64,000 nt of DNA from Tigriopus japonicus (GCA_010645155.1 CM021321.1:5584006-5648005), one strand, 5' to 3'; counted from the first letter of the stretch, positions 1 through 12,570 are shown. Program-made: numbers and translations. The notes: generated by a model from the letters alone, not told the origin.

Positions 1-800
1 GTGTTCAAATTGAATCTGGAAGGATTTGATTCAAAATCTTGAAAGGCCAAGTGGAAGGAATTTCATCTGAAGCATTTAGCTAAACGAATTTAATTCATTG
101 CTGTCCAAAAGCTTAATCAATTGGCCGGGACCTTCATTTGTAGTACTGGCAATTATTTTCGTTGGAACTAACTATGGAACTTCAACCGGTCAAAGCTCCA
201 ATATGTAAAAAAGAGTGTCTCTAAAAATGTGGAATAATGAGATGCATTTTTGGAACTATTATGGCACTTGCAGAACACAAGAAAAGCATTGCATATTGAG
301 CTAGAAATATATTCCGTAAGAAAGTGCAATCGATTAGGAGCGTGAACTTGGTCCCCACTATTATTCAAACATTTATTGCTGAATTTGAATTGACGAGCTT
401 TGTGGGATAAGAGCGAGAACTTGTTTCAAAATTGTTGTCCCAAGTGGCTCACAACAATCTCGAATAAATCTGTTAATTTACGTTCTGTCAGATGATCAGC
501 GACCTCCGCTCACATTTCTGGTCGAACTTGAGTATTCGTCCGTATCCGCTCGCTCCCTTTCCTTTCCTTTCTTTTTCTGTCTCTCCCCTTTTTGTAAAAG
601 ACGATGCAGAAAGGTTGACATTTGGGTCTTCTACCATCCCTGCAATTCTAGAAATAATATTTTTGGCATGACAATGGTTTTTTCAAATTTCAATATCTGA
701 TAACTTTCGTTTTTTGCGTTGGAGGGCAAAAAGACTCTATAATTCTTTGCAAATCAGTACCTTAGGCAGGATAATATAACACGACCAACCAAGCTATACT
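1..800. other. AT-rich non-coding DNA
   Basis: No exon, RNA gene or clear mobile element is recognised here. A pyrimidine-rich stretch lies at about 541-598. Open frames are short and look random. Confidence 0.5.
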
Positions 801-809
801 CAGGATTGC

Positions 810-3330
810 CTCATTCAGAGATAGCTAAAGACACTTTCAAATAGGTTTTCGACAAAATTGACGCTGCACAATTTTGTTGTTAATTTCAAATGCGCTGTCT
901 TGGGAGCAGAACTCGACTCGATCACCATCTAATTGCAAATAATACAGGAATTAAACCTTCTATCAGGACGAGACTTATATTTCAGGTCAGGAGAGCTAAA
1001 AATGTACCAAGTGATTCATAAGAAACGGAACCAGAAACTAGAGTTCCCTAGAACTCTAGAGCAAAGCATGTCCGCAACTCGGAAATGGTTGATCTCACAA
1101 AAAATATGTGAAGGTCAAAAAGAAGTGGTAGATAACAGTTCTTAAAATACATATTGTTTTATTTCCTTTAAGTTGGCTCATTTTCTGTTTGGGTTTTAGC
1201 CAAATTTCAGGGGGGACGAAAAAATTGGAGTCACAAAGGCTCTATTTCCAGCATGAAACTTTGCAGGAAAAATCGTCGTCGCTTAAATATTGAACTTGGG
1301 TGAACTTGCTTTTTCTGACTCTTCAAGTCAAATTTTGGCCAATCATATCTAATGAAAGTGAGCTTCATATATGGTTTCAATCACGAGTTATAGACGATAT
1401 AGTTAGGTGTTCCGTTTCTTTTGAAACACTCGGTATTAAAATTTGTCCTCCTGAGCCGCAAAATAAACGAAGTTGAACCAAATCGACAGCAAGTGGACCC
1501 TCCCTCATCTGTTCTGGGTGCACGGTAAATAGGTCACAAGGTAAAAAGGTCACGGAAAATATGTCACAATAAAAAGTTCACAAGGAAAAAAGGTCACGGT
1601 AAAAAGGTCACAGACCCACGTTGCTCCTGAGGTAGCCGAGGGGATGAGCCTGCGAACCCTGGTTTCTACCTTGGTTTCTATACACAATTATGCCAAGCCG
1701 GAGGTCCCGTAAGTCAACAGGAAGTCATACCCAACATTTTTTAGAACAATTGTCCCAACCTGCCCCGGACCCGGCGGACCATGGAGGAGGGTGTTCTCTC
1801 ACCCCTATGGAATAAAAATTACACCCTTCTTTCGAGATCTGCCCATGGGCTTCTGAGTACGAGGGGCGTACCAAAAACAATGCAAATGGTGTAATAACTT
1901 GAGAATATTAAGATTTATCTAACCAATCATTAAAAGCTATTTATGATCACGATTAAAATCTCGAGATTTAACCAATTTCAAAGGGTGCACTTGTTCCCTA
2001 AAGCAGGTAGCAAGGGAATCTTTAGGGTATTTTTTGCTGACCCCTACGGGAGTTTTCTGGAGGCCCTCCAGGTCCTGGATGTAAGTTTTTTCCAGTTGTT
2101 TTTCCTCAATGGGAATAACCAAAGGTTGAAAAATACCATATCCGCATTACATGATGATCAGTTCAATATTTGGCACCTTTTGTGTATCAAGAAGACCTTG
2201 GTCTTCGTTTTTTTAGCGCGAAAAAGTGACACCTTCTTCCAACGATCTTGTGAGGCACAAATAAGGCTCCAGGATCTTTTAGACTATACCACAGGAAAGA
2301 GCAACCTTTGATGGAATCGTCAAAATGGTCACTTACCTTTTTGACTTAACAAGTTTAAACACAGGCTCAACATTGTTAACCCATGACGAACATATCTTTA
2401 AATATTAACTTCATAACTTTTTGCGCCCACATCTTTCTTATCTTTTGGTCAAAGTCGGCAAACTTGACTAAAATGGAAGGCCTTGACTCCGTACATACAC
2501 TTCATTGTGCTTTTTCACTTTTTATGATCTTATTGGCTTTGTACAAAGCAATGGCGAGGTCGTGCATGGAGACCATTTGGCAAAATTTCAGGGGGCGGTC
2601 GCCCAATCTACTTTTTTGACGGCGCCAAATAGGGTCAAAAACAGGGTTGTCAAAAATGTTTAAGAAACAAATTTTGTAGCCAAAACTCTGCGTTTTTGCA
2701 TTGCATTTTGCATTTTTAGATTTTTTTTTTTTAATTGGTTGAGTGGATCAAAATTACAAGGTCGTTTGCATTCTTTTTGGTATACCCCTCGTTATTCCGG
2801 GTGGAACACAATCGTATCCATTAAAAAGTGATTTTTCAATGGATACATTTTTACCGTAACCGTTTTACCCTGTGACCTTTTTACTGTGACCTTTTTTCTT
2901 CGTGACCGTTTATTGTGACCTAATTGCTTGTGACTGTTTTAGTTGTGACCTTTTTACCTACAATCCTCTTCTGGACCCACCGTAGGTATGAGTCTATAAA
3001 CATTATTATCATTGAAGATTAAACGATTACTTTACGTCGCTCCACAGCACTTGCACTTGGTTGGATCAAGCGCCTTAACCATTTATTTGAAATCAATTAG
3101 ATGCACGTCATCAAATAGCTTATTTATTTAGCTAAGTGTTTAATACTTAATTTAAGTATATGTCTCGTCCTGATTGGAGGTTCAATTCCTGTAGTATTTG
3201 TAATTGAATGGTGATCAGGTCGTGTCCGCCTCCCAAGACAGCGCAATTGAAGTCTTTTGTTAACAAGAAAATTGTGCAGTGTCAACTTTGTCTAAGGGCC
3301 ATCATAAAGTGTCTTTACTACTGATGCGAC
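810..3330. repeat. Degenerate long inverted repeat (old DNA transposon or MITE ends)
   Basis: The sequence at about 810-985 reappears inverted at about 3150-3330. Shared landmarks are AAAGACACTTT, TGCACAATTTT, GCGCTGTCTTGGGAG, GATCACCAT and, near the inner edges, ACGAGAC. Identity looks like roughly 75% with small indels, so this is an old element. The younger GGTCAC foldback (about 1513-2960) lies between the arms, as if inserted into it. No target-site duplication was resolved and no transposase is recognisable. Confidence 0.5.
1513..2960. mobile_element. Foldback-type element with terminal repeats made of about 15-bp GGTCAC monomers
   Basis: The left arm (about 1520-1614) is a head-to-tail series of about six monomers of the form GGTAAAAAGGTCACA. 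The right arm (about 2850-2960) is the same kind of series in inverted orientation, reading CTGTGACCTTTTTAC and variants. Inverted ends composed of short tandem repeats are the hallmark of foldback elements. The roughly 1.2-kb interior has open frames with no recognised domain. It includes a possible tRNA-like stretch near 1629-1670 (TAGCCGAGGGG, then TGGTTTCTACC). The motif AATTTCAGGGGG occurs at about 1205, left of the foldback, and again at about 2586, inside it. Confidence 0.6.
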
Positions 3331-4000
3331 CAAATAATGTTTTTCGGCCAAGTGTTGCCACATTTGCCCTTGTTTAGCCTTAAGGTCAAAATCTTCAACG
3401 CAAGCTGACTACCAGAAAATAAAGGGTCACAAACTCTGGGTCAAAATCGGCGACACTTTTTATTTGGTCACATCACTAGTCTATACTACGGGTACCTGTA
3501 TTAGTCCAGCCTAATATGCTAGCAAGACTCGGACAATTTCCTTCCTGTAGAAGCAAATTCCGTGGTGTGATCAGAAAATACGAAAGTTAGTAAATACTTA
3601 TTCATTTTTCTTGGTTGTTTTATAACAAACTAATAAAGCATCCTAAAAATTGAAATCTCCCTTCAAGGACAACGTAAGACTTGGAACCCTCTCCTCAGGC
3701 GTTCAGCTATGAATTTTCCATTAATCGAATTCCTTTCAAGTAAATGCCTGCAATGTAATAATCATCTGTTTAACAGAAAGAAACAAAGCGTTGTTATTCA
3801 TAGAAAAGATCGCTGTATTGTTGGTTAGTTAATAGCACAGCATTTCAAAGGCGCTTTGCTTAATCGTGTTACAATTTGACATCACTCGTTTCATCATACT
3901 GCCGCATTGGTCATCACTTGTGGTGGGTGATCTGGTGTTTGTTAAAGGCAAGCAGATTTTAGGATTTTTTCCTAGGTCATTGACTTCATCAACTTGAAGA
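3331..4000. other. AT-rich non-coding DNA with a dispersed repeat fragment
   Basis: Positions 3665-3755 share about 90 bp with 31022-31110, including GCGTTCAGCT, AATCGAATTCC and TTCAAGTAAATG. This is a dispersed repeat of unknown class. Nothing else is recognised. Confidence 0.4.
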
Positions 4001-4449
4001 GTCTCCTCAATTTTTCGTTTCGATAGAACTTAGTTGAGTGATCCAGAAGACGAGAAAACACGTCAAGAGTCATTTCTTCATCGTGACGTCACTCCCCCCT
4101 CTCCCTTCCCTTTCCATAGGAACTTCTCTCCTTCACCATGTCTCTTTGCCCTCCCCCCTCTCCGCCCCCCTTCCCAACTCCTTGGGGCTATCCAGTTCTC
4201 TTTTTTTTTTCTCTCTCTCTCTCTCCCCTACAACATGCATCCAGCTATCCCCAGACCCCTACCTCTCGCCTTGGCTTGCTACTCATCCATCCCCTTCCAC
4301 TTTTGAGGCATTCTCTTTTCTTCCCTCAATCGACCAGTTTCGTTCATGGTGTGAGTCTAGTTCGCCTTAATTCCTCTACAAAGACGAGAGAAAAGGAAAG
4401 ATGCAAGCAAAGCAGGGAGGATATGACGGGACTATGGCGGCGTCACAAG

Positions 4450-4511
4450 TTGTCGTCGACGTCGTCGTTGTTGTTGTTGTTGTTTTTGTTGTTGCCGTTG
4501 TTGTCGTTAGT
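4450..4511. repeat. GTC/GTT trinucleotide microsatellite
   Basis: Interrupted runs of GTC and GTT lie in the 4.0-5.3 kb island. Confidence 0.8.
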
Positions 4512-5054
4512 ATTGCTCTTTCAGCCATTCAACTCTCCAAGATGGCAACGTGAAAGCGCTGCCCCCCCCCCCCTCCAAACCTTGCTAACTCACCAACTCT
4601 CATACCCAAACCCTCCCAACCACCAGGTCTTCTTGGATGGACGATCCTATCAAGCGAACTGAGGATAGACTGACGGACCCATTGAAGTTGGATACAGGGA
4701 ATTTTGCCTGGGTACTCCACGTCTCCGTTGTGGAGTTCGACAGAGAACTCTAGCTAGCCTAGCGTTGTTGTACACACGTACAGGGGCAGTTGCATCGAAG
4801 AGCAAGAAAGAAGTTTTTTCTACATAGCGCCACGGGTTTCCTACTCAGCTTTGCACTCTTGTGTATCTGGTGGCATGTTGCAGGATTGCAGCTCCTCATC
4901 CAGAGGCAGAAGTGCAACTCCTCGGGTGCTGCGCCAGTCCTCGGCTTAGTCAGAGTGATCTCCTCCGTTCGTCTTTGACTACTGATATGGGTGCCACGGC
5001 AAATGATTAATGATATTTCTTTTCCCCGGCGAAGGGAATGAAGAGGAACTCTGT

Positions 5055-5080
5055 CGTTCGTTCGTTCGTTCGTTTTCGTT
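5055..5080. repeat. CGTT tetranucleotide microsatellite
   Basis: About five or six units of CGTT. Confidence 0.8.
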
Positions 5081-5299
5081 CTTTGGTGCTCTGCTAACCA
5101 AGTTGGCCACCTCACTGCCAAAGCTAGAAGAGCAACTCCCTTCTGTAGAAAACCGACAAGCTTTACGTTCACAGAGACATGGAGAGAAAGAGAGAGGAAA
5201 AGGGCCAAGCAAGCAAGCTGTTGGATGGAGTTGTTTTCTGTTTTCAGAAACATCCACCCCACTACACATTCTCCGACAGTTTTTCATGAAACTGCTCTG

Positions 5300-7950
5300 C
5301 CAGAGTAATGGCTAAAGCTATCCACATTACCAAGTTCGAAAAATCTATTCCATATCGAGAAATGTTGGCAAACTTATCGCAAGAAGGAATTGTTCACAAG
5401 GTTACAAAACGTAAAAAGTACAACAAGGGTTCACAAATATATCAAGTATTTCAAAATTATGTTTACTCCATTTTCCTCCATCTTACAAAATCGTAATTAT
5501 TATTAGGGCACTATAACTTTTCAGCAAACTAAATTTCAACAGGAAAGATACTTGAAACGTAGAGAAGCCAGAGTTGTAAAGTAACAACCTCACATAGTTT
5601 TAAACTCATACTCAACTCATATTTCATATTGGCAAAGAGATTTAGGGAAAAATGCACGTTGTTATACTTTTAAGTTATATCGACTAATGAGCAGGATGCC
5701 TATCTAAGTTTAAGCGCTAAAACTCTATTCATTATTTTAGATGAGTGAGTTTGTTTGCCCCTTGGAAGGATTAAAGAAGAGGGATTCCAATTTCCACTAA
5801 ATTTGAACGAGGAAGGCTGATTTCAATGATTTTATTGCTTGCTCCATGATTTCACGGTCAACCATAGAAACCACCACTGAACATACCATCGATCATTACA
5901 TTATGACCGTGACTAATTGCTTTTCTCGACTGAAAGGGCAATAACATTTAGGGCAATAAAACTTGTCCAGTTTAGATTAGGTTATTGTCCTTTGCGGACA
6001 CAAGATCTAGATGAGGAAAATTGAAAGAAGTTTCCTTATTTAGAGCGAGGTTTAAAAATAAAACTCATTCTCTTACCACATAAAGCAAATAGACAAGAGG
6101 TCTGATTAATAATGTTGTGCATTTATCTTGCGAAAGTATTTTGGAAAATATGAATGTACACCTGAACCAAATTTTGCTCTTTGACTAGGTCGTCAAAAAA
6201 AAAAAATAATACCTTTTTGCTTAAAAGTTGATTAGATTTATAAAAAATTGGACCTCTCTCATAAAGTGTGTTATGGTGACGGAGGGCTTAGACATTCTTG
6301 GTGAGGGAACAGCCAAAAAATTTGAAGACCCTTTCAATTTTTCATTTAAAGCTGTGCCCAATGTGGTATTTTTCAGACAAAACCAGTGGTGCTTTTTTCA
6401 TTCTGGGACTGTTCCTTTGGACACTTAAAGAAAACCCATTCAGCAATTGGTTACCAATTCCATGGCTGTTCATGATTGATCGATTATGAGTAGATGAGGC
6501 AAATCCCTAGCAATCCGAATTTGACTCGATATGAATTTTGAGGTAACACCCTGGCCTCATCTTATTTGCAAAAATATACTCAGCAATACCTTGAATACAG
6601 AAAAAATGATTTCTTTAAAAAAATGCACGACTTAATGTTTTGCTGATGGAATTACAAATATGTACCTCGTGGCACGAACTGAGGCACAAGGTCGTCCTTA
6701 CAGATCTCAGCCAAAGTGTCTAGGATCAGCTAAAGCACTGTGATTACAAGAATACGCAAACCACAACGATAAGTTTTACTTAGTATTGGTGTATCTAGAG
6801 AGTTCGAGCAAAAGAGGGAAGCCCATGACAGAAACATTCTATTTCATTGCATTTTCAACAAAATTTTGACACCTGCAAATTTTGTGCACGTTGTGGAAAT
6901 GAGCAAGCGTACTCTTTCATTTTCTTTTTTTTACACTTTCACTTGTGATTTCTTTTTTCTTCTCAATCTTGTGACGCCACTGGTCTTAAGTGGGATCAAT
7001 CGATCTCATGCCTGTACTCTTGTGATCATAATGCGCTAGAGTCAAACCGATTATTTGACCACTCAATTTTCTTGTCTGTTCGAACGATTAGTTAAAACGG
7101 AATGAAAGTGGTAAAGAAGAAGACCTCCTTCAATCTACTCTAGTCAATCATCAAGATGGACAGAGACCACAAAATGGTCCGATCAGAGATAAGCAAGACT
7201 TGAAGGGGTGACTTGATGTTGAAGTCGAGATACAGTATGTTTCATTGAGAGACTTCAAGTTTGAAATATTATCGTAGAATCGTCAACGTCAAGTAAGTGA
7301 TCATTAGTGCCCAAATTTTTTGCTTTTCAGCAAAGAATACATAAGTTTCAAAGAAAAAGCCCGTTTCAAGATCGCTATTGTCTTCAACCATCAGCCGTTA
7401 ATATTTAGATTACTAGATTTCTTACGACCAACTTTTGCTTGGTAAAACAGTAAAATGAACGGTCTCCTGGGAATTGATCACAAACCCGTTTATTGTACTG
7501 CCTTGCCAACCAAGCTGTCGGTCCAAAGATACCCACTATGTTTGCATCAGCTGATCCTACACATTTTTCATTTTCACTTTCCTACATATTTCTTCATTTT
7601 TGATGAAACTCGTAAGCAATTGCAATTAATATAAATAAAGTTTTTACGAAATTCTTCTCTGCATTTTCTAAAAATCTTACTTGGGAAAATTCCTCTTTTG
7701 CTTTTTGTTATTCATGAAAGATTTACTTCTAACCTGATAAGAGATGTTTTACATTTTCCAAGCAAAAGAACGAGTCCAAAATATCGACAAGAAAAACAGA
7801 CCAAAATGATTTCTTAGAAAAGCGACAACTTGAGAAACAAAATGGAAGTTAAAAACCCCCTTTTCCTTATTTTTGTGCTCATTTCACACGAAACTACCCT
7901 TTTTAGACATTACAACTTCATTTTCTTTTTTTCATTTTTCCCCTCTGTAG
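5300..7950. other. AT-rich non-coding DNA
   Basis: No recognisable exon, RNA gene or complete mobile element. The longest frames are under 75 codons and look random. Confidence 0.5.
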
Positions 7951-7952
7951 TT

Positions 7953-8180
7953 CAAGGGTCGGCAACTGCTTTCGGATCAAAGCCAGAAAATCTGACTTTG
8001 TGTAGTCTGGGACCCATCAAAGAGATATTAGAAGGTTCATGGGCCTAAAATTTAACAATCTAAGAGCTATAGGCCCACGAGTATGTACTGCGAATGCCTC
8101 TTGGGCCCACAATTTTGGATTCCCCCATTACTCCTGGGCCCACCCAAAACCACCCTTGGGCAACAGGTTGCCGACCTCTG
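7953..8180. mobile_element. hAT-type MITE, GGGCCCAC family, copy 1
   Basis: A 228-bp copy with ends CAAGGGTCGGCAAC and GGTTGCCGACCTCTG. The interior has recurrent GGGCCCAC blocks shared with the copies at 15844, 24831 and 28014. The 3' flank CTCTAACA matches the family's preferred target. The 5' flank CTGTAGTT does not match well, so the duplication has decayed. Confidence 0.75.
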
Positions 8181-8189
8181 CTCTAACAC

Positions 8190-11100
8190 GGATGTCTCAA
8201 AATACTAGATTGCGATCGAAGTTTTGTTATGACTAGCCTTGGTCACCCATGGTTATGATCAGGGTTATTTAACAAATGTTTAAATCAGTAAATGGTCTTC
8301 TTTGCTTGGTTCTTGTTCATCATATTTAGTTAATTTAACTAACCAAAACCCACCAATGAATAAAAACTCCACTGAAAACTTGCTCTAAAGATATCTTAAA
8401 GGATATTTGTGCTTTCTCGTCCCTTAATCAAATGAACTTTTTTTCTTCCCTGAAGCTCAAATTTGATCACCCTCAAGAAAAGGAGGAAGCTGCCTTCCAA
8501 CTGTTACCAAAACAACCCAAAATGGTCCTTGATGGCTGCTGATAGGATTAAGCTAAATTGGCAACGTGCATCAGTGGCTGTGACTAAGGATAGTCATAAA
8601 AAAGCTGCGTAATTTATCCATACCTCCAGGGGTCCTTGGCTCTAGCTACACGAAATGATCAAAAGTGATTCACACCGTTTCAAGAAGCATTGAATTTGAC
8701 TGAATTTCAAATTCAATGCTTTTTGATTCTTCCGAGCTGTCACAAAAGTAACAACCTGGAGATTTCTATTGAAATATATGCAATGATAATCCACATTTGT
8801 TTGATCTGTCAAAGGATTTTGTGCTGAATGAAACTGTATTTGACTTGTACGCTCAATTGTTCACTAGGCATAAGTAAGTGTACCTAACAGTTATTTTCAT
8901 TGGTAACGGGGAAAGGCACATTTGCAATTAAAGTAAGTTCTGTCGATTGCTTAATGAATAATAGCGGTTTCTTTCATCAATTGATGTTTTTTTCTGACCA
9001 TTGAGAGTCTAAAGTAGCCGACTTCAACCGACCCAAAGCCCAGCCAGCTAAAGCAAAGTCAATGTAGGTCAGCTCGGGTCAAGGAACACGGTGAAGGAGA
9101 GCCAGCTGCGTCAACCCTCTAGAATATCTAGTCCGCAGAAAACCGACCATTTTTTCATCGGTCAAAACATAAAAAAGTGTCAAGTTTTGGCATGATTTTT
9201 TTGAGCATTCTGTGGTTGGGAATCCGTGTCAAAAAGGGTGGAGAGGAAAATCGAATTAAGATTGGGACGGGAAACTACATTGACCTCTTCGTCAAATTTC
9301 TTTCATACTTAACATTTTGGTGTTTTTTTTTGAGCCAGAAAGGTGAGCTTTGTGAATAATTCCAGCCAGCGGCGGCAGCAACAGCAATAACAACAACAAA
9401 AACAACAACCGCCTCAGTTTTGAGTCAGAGTAAGCAATTTAAAGCTGTCATCAGTCAGACATCAAAAGCAATACAGAGGCTAACAATCGAACATCTACGA
9501 ATCTAAGCGATAAATTCATTCTTCAATGATCTTTACGAAAAGTCTTTTCCAAATGTTATTTCTTGATTTGAACTCCATTCTCTCCAATTAAACTAGAAGA
9601 AAATATCTCCTTAAAATAAGACATTCTTTCTGAGATTGGACCAAATGAAACGTGTGAAACATTTTTGAATCACACACTTTCACTCTGCGATTCAAAATAA
9701 TTCTTGCATACTTCGCATTTTTTGTTGTTTTTTAAGAGAAAGCTCTTTTCTTTTGACAAACCCTGTTTTTATATGTGAGAAAACAATTGAACTAAACGTG
9801 ACTCAACACTTTTGACATTAGTTTCATGTATTTTTTCAAACTTCAAGGAATGTCAATAAGAAACTGTCAACGACACAGATTTTCAGCAATTCACCCTGCA
9901 AAAAAACATAGTTGTCAGCTGGTGGAGCGAGTATTAAAGCAACCCTTTCTCAAAAAGGTCAGTATTTTTCCTTCATGAATTTATTTCTTTGTAGTGGTAT
10001 TATGTCATCAAAATCGCATATTTTGGAGAAATTTTAGTGTTATGAAGATGTATAACCTTTTCCCAAGGAGTCGCATTACAAATAATCATCTGGCATCTAT
10101 GTTTCAATTTGACCACAAGAGGCGCTGAACATGGCGTATAAGCTGACATTTTTTGCAAGGTTCATTAGTGCCAAGCGACAAAAAAGTTTTATAGAATATA
10201 CATAACTGGTGTCAGAAAATATTATTCACTTTTCGGAAGTGTAATTTAGAATGAATCAACCTTCAAAATAATATTTTTTAGAAAATCAGCATCACGTATC
10301 AAAGAGAACACAAACTTACGTCTCCTGTTGGCTTTTGGTTTGGTAATTTTGGTTGTTTTTGTCTAACGTATTACTGATGGAGTTCAATCTGATTTTCAAT
10401 CTGTGCAATATTTTTTACGCACCCTACTTCGCTGTGACTACCAATTCATGTAAAACTGTACATTTGCCACTTCTGTGTAAAGTGCGTTCGTTCATAGAGA
10501 ATATCCAAGAAGTGACCCTGTTTTTGAAGACTTCAGACTAGGGGGGCCATAAAGATCAAGCAAAGTTTTTTTCACCCTATTTTGCAATGGACCAATGTCA
10601 TTGATTGCAGCCCTAAAAGATTGAGCACATTGAATCCCAGCACCACAGCGTATACTTTTCTTTTTTTGCAAAAAATTATCTTTCATTTTGGCTTCTGAAT
10701 TTCTTGATTGAAATACGATCATCTGTGAATTTTCATCGATAGAATTAACAATACATCTCGAATCATTGCGTATTTCTATTTAAAATCCAAGCTAACCGAT
10801 GTAAAATTTGAATCTTTATTTATATGTCTCGTTTCACAATGACGGAGCATATTTTATAATATCCAGAATCGAGAACAGGCTTTCTTGGCTGAAGTTTTGA
10901 TCGGTTAGAGAAAAGATTTCAATACACTTTTATTTGGATTAGGATTGCATCACACGATGAGATAAAAATCTGAGGAATCCCAAATCAACAGAAAAGTACT
11001 CATTTAAATTACTTAATCAGCTTTAAATAGAAAATCGAAAAACGAGTTTTGTCTTTTAAGAAAACGGCACATAATGCAATTCGGAAAGATAAGCAGACAC

Positions 11101-11335
11101 AAAGTAAGTACGCTCACTGCATGTAGGATTGTTAGGCCAGAACCAAAATATGCATGCGTGTACAAGGGGAGTCCGTCCATTGCATGTACCCGAATGGCCG
11201 ACAGTATGGAGGTACACACGTACGTACGTACATACGTACGGATACGTAGTCAGGAGATGAGGGAACCGATCAACGAACCAACGAACGATTTACTATCGAA
11301 GCGTTGTTAAAGGCAGGGGAGATGAAGAACAGGAG
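8190..11335. other. AT-rich non-coding DNA upstream of Dfd
   Basis: No gene is recognised. A compound CGG/CAG/CAA low-complexity tract lies at 9363-9412. ACGTACGT-type repeats lie at 11217-11246, close to the assembly gap. The GGTCAGCTCGGGTCA-like patch near 9065-9085 resembles one at 15797-15815 and may be a dispersed repeat. Confidence 0.45.
9363..9412. repeat. Compound GGC/AGC/AAC low-complexity tract
   Basis: Trinucleotide-like tract running from GCGGCGGCAGCAACAG into repeated ACA units. One frame would encode an Asn-rich stretch, but it has no start codon and is closed by stops on both sides. No exon is claimed. Confidence 0.6.
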
Positions 11336-11685
11336 NNNNNNNNNNNNNNNNNNNNNNNNNNNNNNNNNNNNNNNNNNNNNNNNNNNNNNNNNNNNNNNNN
11401 NNNNNNNNNNNNNNNNNNNNNNNNNNNNNNNNNNNNNNNNNNNNNNNNNNNNNNNNNNNNNNNNNNNNNNNNNNNNNNNNNNNNNNNNNNNNNNNNNNNN
11501 NNNNNNNNNNNNNNNNNNNNNNNNNNNNNNNNNNNNNNNNNNNNNNNNNNNNNNNNNNNNNNNNNNNNNNNNNNNNNNNNNNNNNNNNNNNNNNNNNNNN
11601 NNNNNNNNNNNNNNNNNNNNNNNNNNNNNNNNNNNNNNNNNNNNNNNNNNNNNNNNNNNNNNNNNNNNNNNNNNNNNNNNNNNNN
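11336..11685. other. Assembly gap (350 N)
   Basis: Exactly 350 undetermined bases. The gap ends 263 bp before the Dfd start codon, so part of the Dfd promoter or 5' UTR is probably missing. Simple repeats next to it (ACGT-rich at about 11220-11245) may explain the failed assembly. Confidence 0.99.
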
Positions 11686-11794
11686 ACTTTAGGCAGAGTA
11701 GGCAGAAGAGTAAGTAGGTGGTGTGCTTGCTCAAGTCGTCCAAGCCATTGGTGTGAGTGGTGACGGCGGTGTTGGCGATATGCGATTGCCATAT

Positions 11795-11948
11795 GCGTTC
11801 TCAGTCAATCTCAGCTCTGATTGGAGCAAGCAAGTCACGTGATAAGATGAAAGGTGGAGTTAAAGAAAAGTGAGGCGTTAAGTTTGAGCTAACGATAAAT
11901 TTTACTACATCTGAAATACAAATACGTTAATAGTGCTTGCCACCGAAA
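11795..11948 (+). promoter_or_regulatory. Dfd: Putative Dfd proximal promoter / 5' UTR
   Basis: A TCAGTC at 11801-11806 matches the arthropod initiator consensus (TCAGTY). A palindromic E-box TCACGTGA lies at 11835-11842, directly followed by a GATA site, GATAAG (11841-11846). An inverted CCAAT (ATTGG) lies at about 11819. No TATA box or good DPE was seen at the expected spacing. The start-codon context is CCGAAAATGT, with A at -3. Core-promoter assignment is inference only, and the nearby gap hides the rest. Confidence 0.3.
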
Positions 11949-12570
11949 ATGTCCAGTTTTCTAATGAACAGTGGGTCATACGTGGATCCCAAGTTCTTAA
12001 CAGGTGAAGATTATTCACAAGCTGGTTATGTGCATCATCATCACAGCACCAGTGATTATTACGGGCATCAAGCCGCAGCCGCTGCAGCTGTGGCCGGAGT
12101 GCAATATCCCAATTACCCCGGAGTGAATAGTCAACATGCAGCGGCAGCTGCTTACTCCCGAGAGGCCGCAGCCATGGGCTACGGGGGTTATTACCAACAA
12201 TGCGGCATGTCCCCTCATCAGCAAGCCATGCATATGGCAGCTGGTCATCTCTCTAGTTCCAGCTCCCTGGTCTCAAATTCCGGTTTAGCATCGGGAGGCT
12301 CAGCAGGGGGTGGGGGCATGACCCGATCACCAGTCGCGTCGCCACAACCACCGGGCTCTACGGGTTCTTCAAATAACCATCCACAGCTGCTTGGATCTTA
12401 CCAATCTCCGCAACACAACTCAACACCACAACCTCAGTTAACGCCCATCGGACACGATGGGGGTATGTCATCAGATTGCTCAGATGATGATTGTGGGGGG
12501 GATGGTGGAGGAAACGGCCAAATACCTGTAGTCTATCCTTGGATGAAGAAGATCCATGTGGCTGGAGCAG
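11949..12570 (+). CDS. Dfd: Deformed (Hox4-class) exon 1: N-terminal region and YPWM hexapeptide
   Basis: First coding exon of Dfd, 207 codons plus one base (phase 1). The start chosen is the ATG at 11949, giving MSSFLMNSG, the conserved Hox4/Dfd N-terminus; an in-frame TTG lies 12 bases upstream. The order of features is: YVDPKF-type motif (residues 11-16), a His-rich patch (29-32), Ala runs (42-47, 64-68), a Ser/Gly-rich stretch (101-123), an acidic Ser/Asp/Cys patch (175-186) and the Exd/Pbx-binding hexapeptide YPWM (196-199) followed by KKIHVAGA. The donor is at 12571 (GCAG|GTAGGA). Joined to exon 2, the protein is 421 residues. That is shorter than Drosophila Dfd (a little under 600, from memory) but all core motifs are present. 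Low-complexity linkers account for most of the length difference. Confidence 0.97.

Larger units (their letters stand above)
4000..5300. promoter_or_regulatory. GC-richer, low-complexity island; candidate promoter or 5' leader exon
   Basis: This block stands out from its AT-rich surroundings. It has a palindromic CRE-like GTGACGTCAC (4083-4092), CT-rich runs (4199-4227), a GTC/GTT array (4450-4511), a 12-C homopolymer (4562-4573) and a CGTT array (5055-5080). Several overlapping frames stay open on both strands, as expected from low-complexity, stop-poor DNA. The texture resembles the leader region upstream of Scr at 60450-61450. It could be an upstream Dfd promoter, the promoter of the next Hox gene, or merely compositional. 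No homeobox or known protein is encoded here. Confidence 0.35.

Noticed and set aside
4790..4978. Frame with a signal-peptide-like segment (FLLSFALLCIWW)
   Set aside because: Starts with TTG, is short, and sits in a low-complexity island with several overlapping frames on both strands.
11270..11792. Three long frames across the gap
   Set aside because: They consist almost entirely of undetermined bases.
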